DNA from: Methylocapsa sp. D3K7
GTDB taxonomy: Bacteria; Pseudomonadota; Alphaproteobacteria; Rhizobiales; Beijerinckiaceae
Assembly (NCBI RefSeq): GCF_029855125.1
Contig: NZ_CP123229.1
Coordinates: 1,488,001 to 1,552,000, forward strand
DNA: 64,000 nt
Direction: 5' to 3'
A program made the translations under genes and the position numbers. Shown here piece after piece: positions 26,797-37,477 of the stretch (within the stretch, counting starts at the first letter, position 1; each line of letters starts with the position of its first letter). The notes under the pieces were generated by a model. The model was not told where the DNA came from and did not search any database. It saw nothing but the letters and a program-made list of their open reading frames with translations.

Positions 26797-26850
26797 ATGG
26801 TGGGTTGGCGACTTTGCCCACCCAATGGAGGAGCGGCGGGAGGTGTGTGC

Positions 26851-27171
26851 ATGGCGCTGGCGGCGAGGCTGAAAGAATTGAGGATAAAAACGCGGAAGTC
26901 CCTGCAGGATGTCGCCGATGAAATCGGAGCCTCGAAGGCTCATGTCTGGGATCTGGAGTCGGCGCGGGCGAAGAATCCGTCCATAGAACTGCTGACCAAG
27001 CTGGCGAAATGCTTCAACGTCAGCGTCGCTGATCTCATCGGCGAAAACCCCAATGGCGTCGACGAGGAGCCGCAACTGGTCGCCATGTACCGCGAGCTCA
27101 AGGAACTTTCGGAAGACGACAGAAAAGCGATCCAGTCGATGATGGACCATTTTAGGAAGCGGGAGAGCTAA
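26851..27171 (+). CDS. XRE-family transcriptional regulator
   Basis: 106 residues from the ATG at 26851, which has a GGGAGG ribosome site; the longer frame from 26758 lies over the promoter and is rejected. The helix-turn-helix spans about residues 5-58 (TRKSLQDVADEIGASKAHVWDLES) and a short helical C-terminus follows (ELSEDDRKAIQSMMDHF). Its stop is followed three bases later by the ImmA/IrrE peptidase start. XRE-ImmA pairs usually work as a repressor and the protease that removes it after a signal. Divergent from the ubiquitin-like operon over a shared operator. Confidence 0.92.
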   Translation: MALAARLKELRIKTRKSLQDVADEIGASKAHVWDLESARAKNPSIELLTKLAKCFNVSVADLIGENPNGVDEEPQLVAMYRELKELSEDDRKAIQSMMDHFRKRES

Positions 27172-27174
27172 GTC

Positions 27175-28068
27175 ATGCAGGTGACCCGGATGGATCTCGA
27201 TGGGACCGGGTCACCGATGGGCCTGGTTGGAAAAATACTCAAGGCAGAACCCGCGCTCACTCTTCCGGTGCCGATAGAGCAACTCGCGCATCAGCTCGAC
27301 ATTGCCGAAATCCGCGACCTATTCGCCGACGGATTTGAGGGCGGATTGATAACGGACGACGCACGCAGTAGCGGGTTCATTTTGGTCAACCACGCCGCGC
27401 GGCGCGGCCGCCGGCGCTTCACTATCGGACACGAATTGGGGCACTTTCTCATGACTACACACAAGCCGCCGGCGGGAGGATTTCAATGTTCCCGCACCGA
27501 CATGCGGCGCTGGACCGACAAGGAAAAAGGCGGTGCCATCCGAATGGAGGTCGAGGCCAACGAATTTGCGGCCTTAATTCTGATGCCGCCCCCGCTCTGG
27601 CGGGCGGAATTGGCAAAGTTCCGCGAACCCGATCTCGCCCAGATCGTTACGCTGGCGGGGCTCTTTGATGTTAGCAAGGAAGCTGCCGCCCGCGCCTACG
27701 CTCAATACAGTGAAGAACCTGTGGCCGTCGTGGTGGCGAAGGATGGCAAGATTGACAAGGTCTACCGGGACATCGCTCGCTTTCCGCGGCTGGGTGTGAC
27801 CACCGGCGCTCCAATGCCAGCGAATTCCCTGTTGTTTCGCGCAGGGCGAGAGCTGAACTATCCGTCATCCATTGCGGAGGCTCGCGCAGAAGCTTGGCTC
27901 GAATCCGATTGGGGCAAGCCTCCGCCGGGGCTCTATGAGCAGGTGTTTTTCCAACAGAACGGCTTCGCCCTGATCATGCTATGGGCGAAACTTGCTGACG
28001 AGGAAGAGGACGATGGCTGGGGCGAGAAAACCGCCAAGCAGCGCCTTCAGGACCGCCTGGCGAGGTGA
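27175..28068 (+). CDS. ImmA/IrrE-family metallopeptidase
   Basis: 297 residues. The zinc motif H86-E-L-G-H90 sits in FTIGHELGHFL, and the third ligand glutamate in VEANEFAALILMP (around residue 127-130). The C-terminal half (about 180-297) is an extension without a recognised domain. ImmA-type proteases cleave or inactivate their partner XRE repressor, as in ICEBs1 and in the Deinococcus IrrE/DdrO pair. It is coupled to the XRE gene, so its likely role is to release the divergent ubiquitin-like operon from repression when a signal arrives. Confidence 0.92.
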   Translation: MQVTRMDLDGTGSPMGLVGKILKAEPALTLPVPIEQLAHQLDIAEIRDLFADGFEGGLITDDARSSGFILVNHAARRGRRRFTIGHELGHFLMTTHKPPAGGFQCSRTDMRRWTDKEKGGAIRMEVEANEFAALILMPPPLWRAELAKFREPDLAQIVTLAGLFDVSKEAAARAYAQYSEEPVAVVVAKDGKIDKVYRDIARFPRLGVTTGAPMPANSLLFRAGRELNYPSSIAEARAEAWLESDWGKPPPGLYEQVFFQQNGFALIMLWAKLADEEEDDGWGEKTAKQRLQDRLAR

Positions 28069-28146
28069 GTATCATCCCCGCCCCCGCACTCCATACTTGT
28101 GTAGGGGAAAACGCGGTGCTGGATTAAGCACGGGTTTGTTGTTACC

Positions 28147-28455
28147 CTACTTCACGTGGAGCTCGACGCCCGCCTGTTTCTGCAGGTAGCCAATGATGCC
28201 GAAAAGATTGCGGGCCTGCGGATTGCCCCGCGGGCCGAACATGCGGATAAGGCTTTTCGGCTGCGTGCCGGTTACCTCGCCGAGCTTCTCGAAGCCGACG
28301 GTCGCCTTGATATAGTCGCGGAGGATTGACTTGCCGGTGTCAATATCGCCGGCGAGCATGGTGTCGATGCCTTCGCGCAGCAACGCGTCACCGAAGGCGG
28401 GATCGCTTGCAATCCGCTTCTGCACCAGCTCTTTGAAACTTCGTGTCAGTGCCAT
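28147..28455 (-). CDS. higA: HigA-like antitoxin (helix-turn-helix addiction-module antidote)
   Basis: 102 residues: SFKELVQKRIASDPAFGDALL, then a compact DNA-binding helix pair (KATVGFEKLGEVTGTQPKSL, RMFGPRGNPQARNLFGII). This arrangement is typical of antidotes paired with RelE/ParE-like (Gp49-type) toxins. It follows the toxin gene by 19 bp on the same strand, the usual HigBA order. It should repress its own operon. Confidence 0.85.
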   Translation of the reverse strand: MALTRSFKELVQKRIASDPAFGDALLREGIDTMLAGDIDTGKSILRDYIKATVGFEKLGEVTGTQPKSLIRMFGPRGNPQARNLFGIIGYLQKQAGVELHVK

Positions 28456-28474
28456 CTTTTGCCTCCGTTGATCG

Positions 28475-28834
28475 TCATCGCGCCGGCGGTTTTCGCCGAC
28501 GCTTGTAATCCGCCCACAAGGCCTTCGCCTGTTCGATGTCGCGTTGCTGGCGCTTCTTGGTGCCGCCGGTCAGCAGGATTACCAGCACCTCGCCGTCGCG
28601 CCCGAAATATACCCTATATCCCGGCCCCCAATTGATCCGGTACTCGAGCAGCCCCTCGCCCACGCCTTTGGCGTTCGAGAGATTGCCTTGCTCCACCCGC
28701 GCGAGGGCCACGGACACTTTCGCCCCCGCTGCGGCATCCAGGCCGGAGAACCATTCTTCGAACGGGCTTTTCCCATCGACGGCCAGGTAGTAGCGCAGTT
28801 CAAGCACACCATAAGGTAACATAAAGGTTACCAT
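28475..28834 (-). CDS. higB: RelE/ParE-superfamily (HigB/Gp49-type) toxin
   Basis: 119 residues (ATG at 28834, or at 28822). It has the RelE-fold toxin pattern: FEEWFSGLDAAAGAKVSVAL helix, VGEGLLEYRINWGPGYRVYFG strands and ILLTGGTKKRQQRDIEQAK. Toxins of this family are ribosome-dependent mRNA interferases. It is the first gene of the pair, upstream of its antitoxin. Confidence 0.88.
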   Translation of the reverse strand: MVTFMLPYGVLELRYYLAVDGKSPFEEWFSGLDAAAGAKVSVALARVEQGNLSNAKGVGEGLLEYRINWGPGYRVYFGRDGEVLVILLTGGTKKRQQRDIEQAKALWADYKRRRKPPAR

Positions 28835-29183
28835 TATTCAAGCCTTGAATCGGGTGGTCTACCTCTGCCCGCTGCCCATCCGGCGCTACGCCCATGAGCT
28901 TCGATGCCGGTCGAACAGAGCGCCCTTGGCATGACGCTTCCCGCCACCAAGGCGGTCCGCAGGCGGCCTCTCATGTGGGCCAAGATGACCGGTCCCGCCT
29001 CCGGATCAACGCGGCTCGCTTCCGCCCCGGATCAAGTCCGAGGTTGTGCAGCTCCGCCCGCTTCGCGGCGCGCCCCCTGCCTTCGACCGGCGGCGCGGCG
29101 TTTGATCCCTCTTCTCAATGGTCCCGGTCCCTTTTGCCCCACGAGGCCGCAATCGTGCGGCCCGCAAACAAAGGGGAACCGCC

Positions 29184-29882
29184 ATGACCAAAGAACGCTT
29201 CGATATTCACCAGCACATCACCGACAAGATCGTCGCCGCGATCGAGCGCGGCGCGGGAGACTTCCGCCTGCCCTGGCATCGCTCCGCCAGCAGCATTATG
29301 CGCCCTGTCAACATTGCGTCGAAGAAAGCCTATCGCGGCGTCAATGTCGTGGCGCTCTGGGCCTATGCCGAGGAATTCGGTTACAGCTCCGGCACCTTGG
29401 GCACATACAAGCAATGGACAGAGGCCGGCGCTCAAGTACGAAAGGGCGAGAAAGCCGCCTTCGTCGTCTTCTACAAGGAGCTTGAATTCGCCGCGGATCC
29501 TGAGAGCGGTGACGCCGAGACGGCCACCCGCCTCTTCGCCCGCGCAACGCCGGTCTTCGCCGCCGAACAGGTGGATGGCTATCAGGTTCCGGTCATCGAC
29601 CCCCTGCCCGCGACGGACATCACGCCGATCGAGCAGGCCGAGGCTTTCGTCGCCGCGACCGGCGTAACTATCCATCATGGCGGCAGCCGGGCGTTCTCTC
29701 GTCCCTCGACGGACAGCATTCAGCTTCCCCCACGCGAAGCCTTCATCAGCACCCGGAAGAGCACGCCGGCGGAAACGCCGATCTTCGCATCACCGACGAG
29801 CGTCGCGCTGAAGGAGATCTTCACCGCCGCTTCGAAGGCATCCGAGGCCGCCGCGTTCTTCGCGGCTCTTCCGAGCACGTGA
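29184..29882 (+). pseudogene. ArdC-like antirestriction protein, C-terminally truncated
   Basis: 232 residues from the ATG at 29184 with an AAGGGGA ribosome site. The N-terminal ssDNA-binding part is intact (ITDKIVAAIERGAGDFRLPW, NIASKKAYRGVNVVALW, KGEKAAFVVFYK). After LPPREAFIS (about residue 190) the match to ArdC ends; the zinc-peptidase segment with HExxH that should follow is replaced by an unrelated stretch. The N-terminal half could still bind DNA, but the metallopeptidase is lost. ArdC homologues are common cargo of conjugative elements and islands. Confidence 0.75.
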
Positions 29883-30205
29883 GGCCCCGACTTTTCCATG
29901 ATAGCATATAGTCAAGCAACTCCGCGGCTAGCGCTCGTGAATTAAGGCGTGCACCCATAAATCCGGATGACCCACCAAAGTCGATGTCCGATTGGCTCCC
30001 AAACCGACGTAATTACTGCCCAGCAACGGAATGACGCGATGCGCCAGAAGCCGACATCAGGAATGGTCCAAAGGCTGATCATGCATACAGCCGACGGTTG
30101 AGGCGACAGTTCGCCGGCTCAGTGAGTCGGCAGGCCCGCGCGCGACCGAAGCGCGGCGGTGCTTTGGAAATAGACCGGGAGATCCGCCGAAAGACCGCGA
30201 TGCAC
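29883..30205. other. Non-coding stretch
   Basis: About 320 bp between the ArdC remnant and the SDR fragment. No gene, repeat or clear regulatory site is recognised. Confidence 0.4.
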
Positions 30206-30607
30206 CTAGCTTGCTACGGAAAGTACGTTGATGATCGCGCCGCCGCCGTTCTTCGCCAGGACGGGCGCGAAGGCACGCGCCATGCGCAGCGGCCCGACGA
30301 AGTTCACCTCAAACTGCTCTCGCGCGGCCTCGACCGCCCCATCGGCGAGAAAGCCGCCGGGCCTAGCGATGCCGGCATTGTTGATGAGCAGGTTGATGTT
30401 CCCAGCTACACGCGCCGCAGCGACGGCGTCTTCGTCACTAGTGACGTCCAGTTTCAGCGGCACGACGCCCAATAGGGTAACCGCCTCCGGATTGCGCGCC
30501 GCAGCATAGACCTTCGTCGCCTCCATTTCCACAAGCACTTTGGCAAAGGCGAGGCCGAGGCCTCGGTTGGCACCCGTCACCAAGGCGGTTGATCCTGCAA
30601 CCTTCAT
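30206..30607 (-). pseudogene. Short-chain dehydrogenase, 5' fragment
   Basis: 133 residues with the SDR nucleotide-binding motif (TALVTGANRGLG), the Asp after strand 3 (KLDVTSDED) and the NNAG motif (LLINNAGIA). The frame ends at NVLSVAS, just before the catalytic Tyr-x-x-x-Lys; a full SDR is about 235-250 residues. The sequence downstream is unrelated, so this is a truncated gene. Confidence 0.85.
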
Positions 30608-30805
30608 GGTAGACTCCTGTGTTGAGCATCATGGTGAGAAGAACTCGCGGCGAGCATATCTCGTCAGGATCGCCCCGATGACCGGAAATCCGGTGGTCCT
30701 TCGGCAGGTCTGCACGCCCGAAAAAAATGATCCAGGGTCAATTTTAGTCCGAGGCCCGGTTTGATAATGGGAGATCTGGGAAGATGCCTCGGGCGCGGCG
30801 TCCGT

Positions 30806-30958
30806 TTATCGTTCGTTTGCGCCCTGAGTCGTCGTAGGCCGGCACGACGCAAACGGACGTGAGGGATCGTGCTCCTGACCAGAAGGACAGAAGTGATAAT
30901 TCAGACCACATCCCGATAGATGAAGGGCGACGACCAAGAGACAAATTAGTTTTCTCAT
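30806..30958 (-). CDS. Small lipoprotein
   Basis: 50 residues from the ATG at 30958: basic start, hydrophobic LICLLVVALHL, then lipobox L-S-G-C with the lipidated Cys at about residue 17, followed by a short Cys-containing periplasmic tail. No family is recognised. Longer in-frame extension to 31045 is possible but would bury the signal peptide. Confidence 0.5.
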   Translation of the reverse strand: MRKLICLLVVALHLSGCGLNYHFCPSGQEHDPSRPFASCRPTTTQGANER

Positions 30959-31045
30959 GCCTCGGACTTTATCAGCGGAAAACAAAAGACAAAAGATCGC
31001 CCGATCGGCCCCTAGTGATGATCCTCCCCCATTGAACAGGTCCAA

Positions 31046-31681
31046 CTTGAGCTATGTCATTTGACGCACAAGAGGAAGACCGAGACGCTGAAGAAGCGCC
31101 GCAAGCCCGGGGATATCTCCTCACGCTTCGACAGACGGATGCTCTATCCGCGTGACCAATCGTTCGCGGTTACACGCCGGTTACAGCTTCGTCGCTACAC
31201 GTTCGTCCACGCGCGTTCACGCCGGTGCACGGCCGTTCAAGAACGAAGGGATGGGTGTATCCTTGTCATTGCCACGAATCCTCCCGAGCGACAGTGAGGG
31301 ACTTCTATCGCTGCTTGCACGAGGCACGGGTAGGGGACCGCATAACAGAGCGCAACCTGGATCATCACTCGGGGCCGGAGTTCAGAACACAACCGTTTAA
31401 GTCCCGGGACACGCCTCCCAAGAATGACTTTGACAGCCGTAAAGCGGCTTCTTACACGCTTCTTTCAGCGCCTGAGGCGTGAACCTCCCGCACTCGAAAG
31501 GGGGTGGTAGCTGGCGATTTTATGCTCGGCTGATGGAAAAGATAGAAATCGTCGCAGCTGTTAGGGCTGAGAACGAGCCAGCCCTTCCGATGTTGGAGGC
31601 TTGAGACCAGGTCACAGAGCTATACGCTCTTGGGCTTGTCGCCTCCGGCCGAATCGATTTCGCCCAGGTGCCTTACGCCTA
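31046..31681. other. Non-coding or decayed stretch
   Basis: About 640 bp without a recognisable gene. Several short open frames overlap on the plus strand (for example 31061-31297) but their composition is not protein-like. Likely decayed sequence. Confidence 0.4.
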
Positions 31682-31891
31682 TCAGTGGCTCACTTTCTTA
31701 AGCTGCATTGCGCGCTCGGCATATTCTTCCAAAGCCGCGCAAAATTCGGCAGCGGTTTCGAACAACCGTTCATCCTGCTCGAGGACGTGACGTGGCCGAT
31801 ACGGGGCTAGCGGCGAGTGTGCATTAGCGATCATTCCCAGCACTTCTGCCATCGCCTTAGCCTTGCGATCCCGGCGCGATGAATGGATCAT
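31682..31891 (-). CDS. Small hypothetical protein
   Basis: 69 residues from the ATG at 31891, with a GAGAGG ribosome site that favours it over the ATG at 31909. Mostly helical and charged, no membrane segment, no family recognised. It is one of a series of short minus-strand genes between 31.7 and 32.9 kb. Confidence 0.5.
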   Translation of the reverse strand: MIHSSRRDRKAKAMAEVLGMIANAHSPLAPYRPRHVLEQDERLFETAAEFCAALEEYAERAMQLKKVSH

Positions 31892-32015
31892 TGCTTTGCC
31901 CTCTCTCATAATCCTTCGCGAAGCTGGTGCGGCAAAAGGGCCTCATCGATGCTCGGGCGCCGATGCGACGCCTACCTTAACCGTACCTACTAGGTTAGAT
32001 TGTCACAAAACCGCT

Positions 32016-32261
32016 TCATCCGCGCCCCCTGTTAAGGGGGCGCCGCTTCATGCGCATTAGGTTACTGATGATTCGTGATTTTGCGGGCGACAGTTCCCCC
32101 TTCGAATGTCTCCTCGCTTGTTTCTGCTGCACATCCGCCCTGGTTCGGGGCTGAATCATCGAGGGCGGGTCGCTAGCCGGAAAGGTTTCAGCAAGGGCCT
32201 CGTCGAGGTTTGCATCCTCTTCGGCCTTCTTCTGCTCCTTAATCTTGGTTTCCTTGGTCAT
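32016..32261 (-). CDS. Small protein with ETFPASDPPS motif
   Basis: 81 residues from the ATG at 32261, preceded by a strong AAGGAG ribosome site. The middle contains LDEALAETFPASDPPS, a motif seen in many small alphaproteobacterial proteins of unknown function. The rest is highly charged and probably disordered. It may belong to a stress-related set with its neighbours; this is inference. Confidence 0.7.
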   Translation of the reverse strand: MTKETKIKEQKKAEEDANLDEALAETFPASDPPSMIQPRTRADVQQKQARRHSKGELSPAKSRIISNLMRMKRRPLNRGRG

Positions 32262-32426
32262 GGGAACTCCTTCGGTTCGCCATTCCACAATCAACAGTAA
32301 ATCGAAGGCAACGGGTAGGATTATCCCACGGTTCATTGAGTGGGAGAACTCGACGAGGGTGCGCTGGACAGGATGCCCTCTCTAACTGCCAGCATAAGCG
32401 ACGGACGCATCCCGGCTCGGATGAAT

Positions 32427-32666
32427 TCAATCAATTGCGTGAGCCCGATGGGCCACCGTGATGGCGAAAGCGCGAGCACTGCCGGAAAAAAACTCTGGCG
32501 TATGGGCAGCGCCTTCTTTAGCAACAACTTCGACCGAGTCAGATAAGACTTTCTTGCCATGAGCATTCGTGATGACAAAAAACTTGAAGCGGTGACCCTC
32601 TGCCGCGTGGCACACCACAATTTCATTGTGGGCTCGTGAGAGCACCTCGAACGTGTGAGCTGACAT
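32427..32666 (-). CDS. Small hypothetical protein
   Basis: 79 residues from the ATG at 32666 (GAGG ribosome site 6 bases upstream). Predicted strands FEVLSRAHNEIVVCHA and HRFKFFVITNAHGKKVL suggest a small beta-rich domain. No family is recognised. Confidence 0.5.
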   Translation of the reverse strand: MSAHTFEVLSRAHNEIVVCHAAEGHRFKFFVITNAHGKKVLSDSVEVVAKEGAAHTPEFFSGSARAFAITVAHRAHAID

Positions 32667-32707
32667 GGTCGCCTCAAAAAACAAGAGAAGCCGTCTTTAG
32701 GGCTCCC

Positions 32708-32926
32708 TCAACTCCGGCCGGAGAGCATGATGTCTAGTTTAGTCAACACCCTGAGAATGTAATTGCCATAGGGGGTCTCCGTGGACTTGGGTTGCAGGCC
32801 CCACGCTATCAAGAATGCCGCTAGCACCCACATCAGTATCGCAATCCAAGCGGCACTCACGAATGCGGTAAGTACCGCAACCGCCCCGGCAATTCCCAGC
32901 GTGATTGTTTTTCTTCTATCAGCCAT
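32708..32926 (-). CDS. Small membrane protein, two transmembrane helices
   Basis: 72 residues: basic start MADRRKTI, then two hydrophobic helices (about 8-24 and 25-44) and a soluble tail with LTKLDIMLSGR. No family recognised. Lies at the head of the run of small minus-strand genes. Confidence 0.55.
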   Translation of the reverse strand: MADRRKTITLGIAGAVAVLTAFVSAAWIAILMWVLAAFLIAWGLQPKSTETPYGNYILRVLTKLDIMLSGRS

Positions 32927-33108
32927 CTTGAAAGTCTAGCACTGGCGCCGATTTCGTCCAGTACCTTCGGTTTAGTAACCGCCGGTTCAGCATCATCTCG
33001 CCGCCTGAGATCGAATGGGCCAGTTTCGCCGCGTGGACCCCGCATTACGTGCTATCGAGCACCCTGACTTCGGCTCTCTGGCCGAGGACGAGTTTCGTCC
33101 CATGACTC

Positions 33109-33310
33109 GAAGAAATCGCTGCCCTCAAGTAGCAGCTGGCAAAGACATATTCTCATTGGGGGTGCTCGAACTACGGCGTGTTTAATCGATGCCGGGCTTG
33201 AGGATGAACTCCGGCCTATAGTTTATCCGCTGATCGCCGGTGAAGGGAAGGCACTCTTTGCGACGACGGAACGTCGTCGTGGACTCGAACTTCGCAGTTT
33301 TAGTTCAATC
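33109..33310 (+). pseudogene. RibD C-terminal/dihydrofolate-reductase-like fragment
   Basis: A frame with EEIAALK, an in-frame TAG, then QLAK shifts by one base into LIGGARTTACLIDAGLEDEL, RPIVYPLIAGEGKALF and LELRSFSS. The GGARTTACLIDAGLEDEL block is the characteristic end of the RibD C-terminal domain family. Only the last third is present, with a stop codon and a frameshift. Confidence 0.7.
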
Positions 33311-33338
33311 ATAACGACAACAGAGTGGATCGAACGAC

Positions 33339-34307
33339 ATGCAGAAAGCTCGATGGATCAGCGCGCTACTCGCGATAGCCGTCACCTTCACCGTATGCGC
33401 CCCCCATCTGGACGCCGAAGAGCTTAAGGCCATTGCAGTTCCTGGCGATCGCGCGTTCACGGAAAGCATCACGGCTGGCCCAGACGGTACTTTGTATATG
33501 AGCAGCCTTGCCTCGGGCGGCATCGCCCGGGTCAAGCCCGGCGCATCTAAAGCCGAGGCGTGGATCGCGCCAGGAGCCTTCGAAAGCCGCTCGACATTTG
33601 GAGTCTTTGCCGATGCCAAATCAAACACCCTATGGGTCTGTTCGAATGATGTGTCGAGTCTGGGCGTCGCTGGCCCAGGTGCTGCGACGGACAGTCACCT
33701 TATGGGCTTCGATCTGGCGACGGGCGAAGGCAAGATCAGCGCACAATTCCCTGGCAAAAATAACCTCTGCAACGACATGACCGTTGCCAGCAACGGAACG
33801 GTATACGTCACGAATTCCCTCACTCCCCAAATCCTGCAACTGAAACCAGGTAGAAAAGCTCTCGAAGTTTGGGTCGAAGATCAACAGTTTCAACCTCCGA
33901 GCGGTGCCGGCTTAGATGGGATTGCCTTTGGCGGCGATGGCAATATCTACGTCAATACTTTCAACGGCGGTGAATTCTTCCGTGTCGAGGTCAAGGGCGG
34001 TATGCCAGGCGCCGTCACAAAGATTGCAACGTCACGTCCACTGAAACTGCCGGATGGCCTACGGCAGGTCAACGGCGATAGCTTCCTGATGGCAGAGGGC
34101 AGCGGCTCGCTCGATCGCGTCACCGTGCTTGGCGATAAGGCTACCATCGAGACGCTCGAGGATGGGCTCAAAGAGCCGACCGCCGTTGCGAAGGTGGGTG
34201 GCACGGCGTGGGTCGCCGAAGGACAACTGTCACATCTCTTCGGTGAGAAAGACAATGGTCCGCCGCATCTTCCGTTCGAAATCCTGCCGGTGGCTATCGG
34301 GAACTAA
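33339..34307 (+). CDS. SMP-30/gluconolactonase-like beta-propeller protein, exported
   Basis: 322 residues with a signal peptide (hydrophobic 6-22, cleavage near LDAEE). The body shows repeated propeller blades (ITAGPDGTLYMSSLASGGIA; GKNNLCNDMTVASNGTVYVT; GLDGIAFGGDGNIYVNTF; PDGLRQVNGDSFLMAE), and the N-D and D residues that could bind Ca2+ in SMP-30 lactonases are present. A periplasmic lactonase is likely; the substrate is unknown. It is intact amid gene fragments, and the next sequence is a broken sugar dehydrogenase. Confidence 0.8.
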   Translation: MQKARWISALLAIAVTFTVCAPHLDAEELKAIAVPGDRAFTESITAGPDGTLYMSSLASGGIARVKPGASKAEAWIAPGAFESRSTFGVFADAKSNTLWVCSNDVSSLGVAGPGAATDSHLMGFDLATGEGKISAQFPGKNNLCNDMTVASNGTVYVTNSLTPQILQLKPGRKALEVWVEDQQFQPPSGAGLDGIAFGGDGNIYVNTFNGGEFFRVEVKGGMPGAVTKIATSRPLKLPDGLRQVNGDSFLMAEGSGSLDRVTVLGDKATIETLEDGLKEPTAVAKVGGTAWVAEGQLSHLFGEKDNGPPHLPFEILPVAIGN

Positions 34308-34525
34308 TGGCCCAGGCTTCCTGTCGTTGGCTATAGCGTCAGCTGATGGCACTCATGTTCCGGAATTTCGAGAGAAAAGTGATGCGGGTTGTCGGTTAAA
34401 AAAATGGTGGCACTGTTTCGGCCCTCGTCGCGGGTGCTATCGCGGCTTAACTGGGCGCAACTTGGGGCTTTGCTGAGACCCGGGCACACAAGGCAACGAC
34501 GTCGTGCCCCGGCGGGTCAACCAGC

Positions 34526-35064
34526 ATCACGCTCCCAAATGGCTTCTGCGACACAATATTTGCCCGACAACATCGGACTCGCCCCTCGGCTTGCCGGTCT
34601 TCGCGAACACGTGGAGTGGAGTAGCGTATTACTACGGCAACGATGCGTCCCATGAGGGTGGAATTCTCGTCGCGGGTTTTGGCATTGCCCCTGCGAACGT
34701 ATAGGCGACAATCCAATGCATCCTTTTGTGCCGGGATTTGGAAATGCGACGCGAACAAAGCCGGTCAGGTCTTCTCGGCCAAGGAGCGTTTTGTCGGCGG
34801 CATCAGAAACCCCGAGGGATTAGACTTCGACACTTCAGGCCGTTTTGTTGGGCTTCCGTCCGAGGAAGTGCTGATCGTCAAAAACGGCGCTTGGTACGGC
34901 TGGCCGCAATGCTTTTTCGATCCGGATCGAATGAAGTTGGAGCTTGCTCCGGAATATGGTGGCGACGGTGGCAAGAAGACCGGCGATTGCGATATGGCCG
35001 AACCGCCGGTGGCCGTGTTTCCGGCACACTGGGCTCAGAACGATCTCAAATTTTACAAGGCTGA
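34526..35064 (+). pseudogene. PQQ-dependent sorbosone/sugar dehydrogenase, degenerate
   Basis: Pieces in several frames: LPNGFCDTIFA near 34535, NTWSG and HEGGILVA near 34610-34670, then GGIRNPEGLDFDTSGR, KNGAWYGWPQCFFDPDR, GDCDMAEPPVAVFPAHWAQN and LKFYKA up to about 35064. These are blocks of L-sorbosone dehydrogenase-type propellers. At least two frameshifts and a large internal deletion are needed to join them. Confidence 0.7.
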
Positions 35065-35211
35065 GTCTAAAGGTCAGAGACTTGACAGATTGCACGGGTG
35101 CTCTAACTGGCATTGGCCGGTCGATACGGAGGAGTTCCATAGGTTTTTCGCCTGGCTGCAGGAACACCATTTCAGTGAAGCTGGCGGCCCAGAACAGGAA
35201 GAAAACGCCAT

Positions 35212-35325
35212 GTTAAGGCTGGCGACCGCATCCTCTTCCGAAAATGGTCCGGCACCGAGGTCAAGATCGATCGCGATGACCTGCTCATCATGAAGGAAAG
35301 CGACTTCCTGGGCGTCGTCGACTGA
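35212..35325 (+). pseudogene. groES: groES 3' fragment
   Basis: The last 37 residues of GroES ([20 protein letters not shown], then [16 protein letters not shown] and TGA). No start codon or N-terminal mobile-loop half is present upstream; the sequence to the left belongs to the sugar dehydrogenase remnant. It lies 41 bp before groEL, the normal groES-groEL order. Confidence 0.9.
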
Positions 35326-35366
35326 CCCGACGGCGAGTTCGCACCGGTTTCCCTCTTAGAAGGTGA

Positions 35367-37012
<1,646 letters not shown>

Positions 37013-37243
37013 AGAACGCGGGGGTTCGCTCGAAGAAGCTACGTGTGAGGCCTTGGGTTATAGCACAGCGCGGTGGAGTTGTTCCAGCCACGCAGTTGAA
37101 ATAAGAAATACTCTTAATCCATGCGTTCAAGTCCGCTTCGGATCAATTTCAACCGGGTTAGCTGGCTTTTGCCACGCGTTGAAGTTAGCCAGAGCTCTGT
37201 GATTCAAACTCCCAAACTGGGCAGCTTCGAATCATGCACTTGA

Positions 37244-37420
37244 ACCCGCCGACCACGAATGGGCTGCCATCAAGCCGATGTTGCCCAACATGCCGCTCGT
37301 CGGGTGATCGACTGGCGTGTTCTCAACGGCATTTTCTGGGTCCTATGATCTGGAGCACCACGGCGCGATCTGCCGGGTGCGTTCGGCCCTTACAGCACTT
37401 GCTACAACCGCTTCGTTCTC
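37244..37420 (+). pseudogene. IS5-family transposase relic
   Basis: The region 37013-37477 holds no intact gene. Within it, pieces of an IS427-group transposase can be read in several frames (HEWAAIKPMLPN, RVLNGIFWVL, DLPGAFGPYSTCYNRFV). It resembles the element at 42212-42969 but is shorter and more decayed. No inverted ends are recognised. Confidence 0.6.
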
Positions 37421-37477
37421 TGGCCATCCGGATTTGGCTCTGCGCTTATAAGTCCAGGCCCTTGTTTCTGGCCGCGA

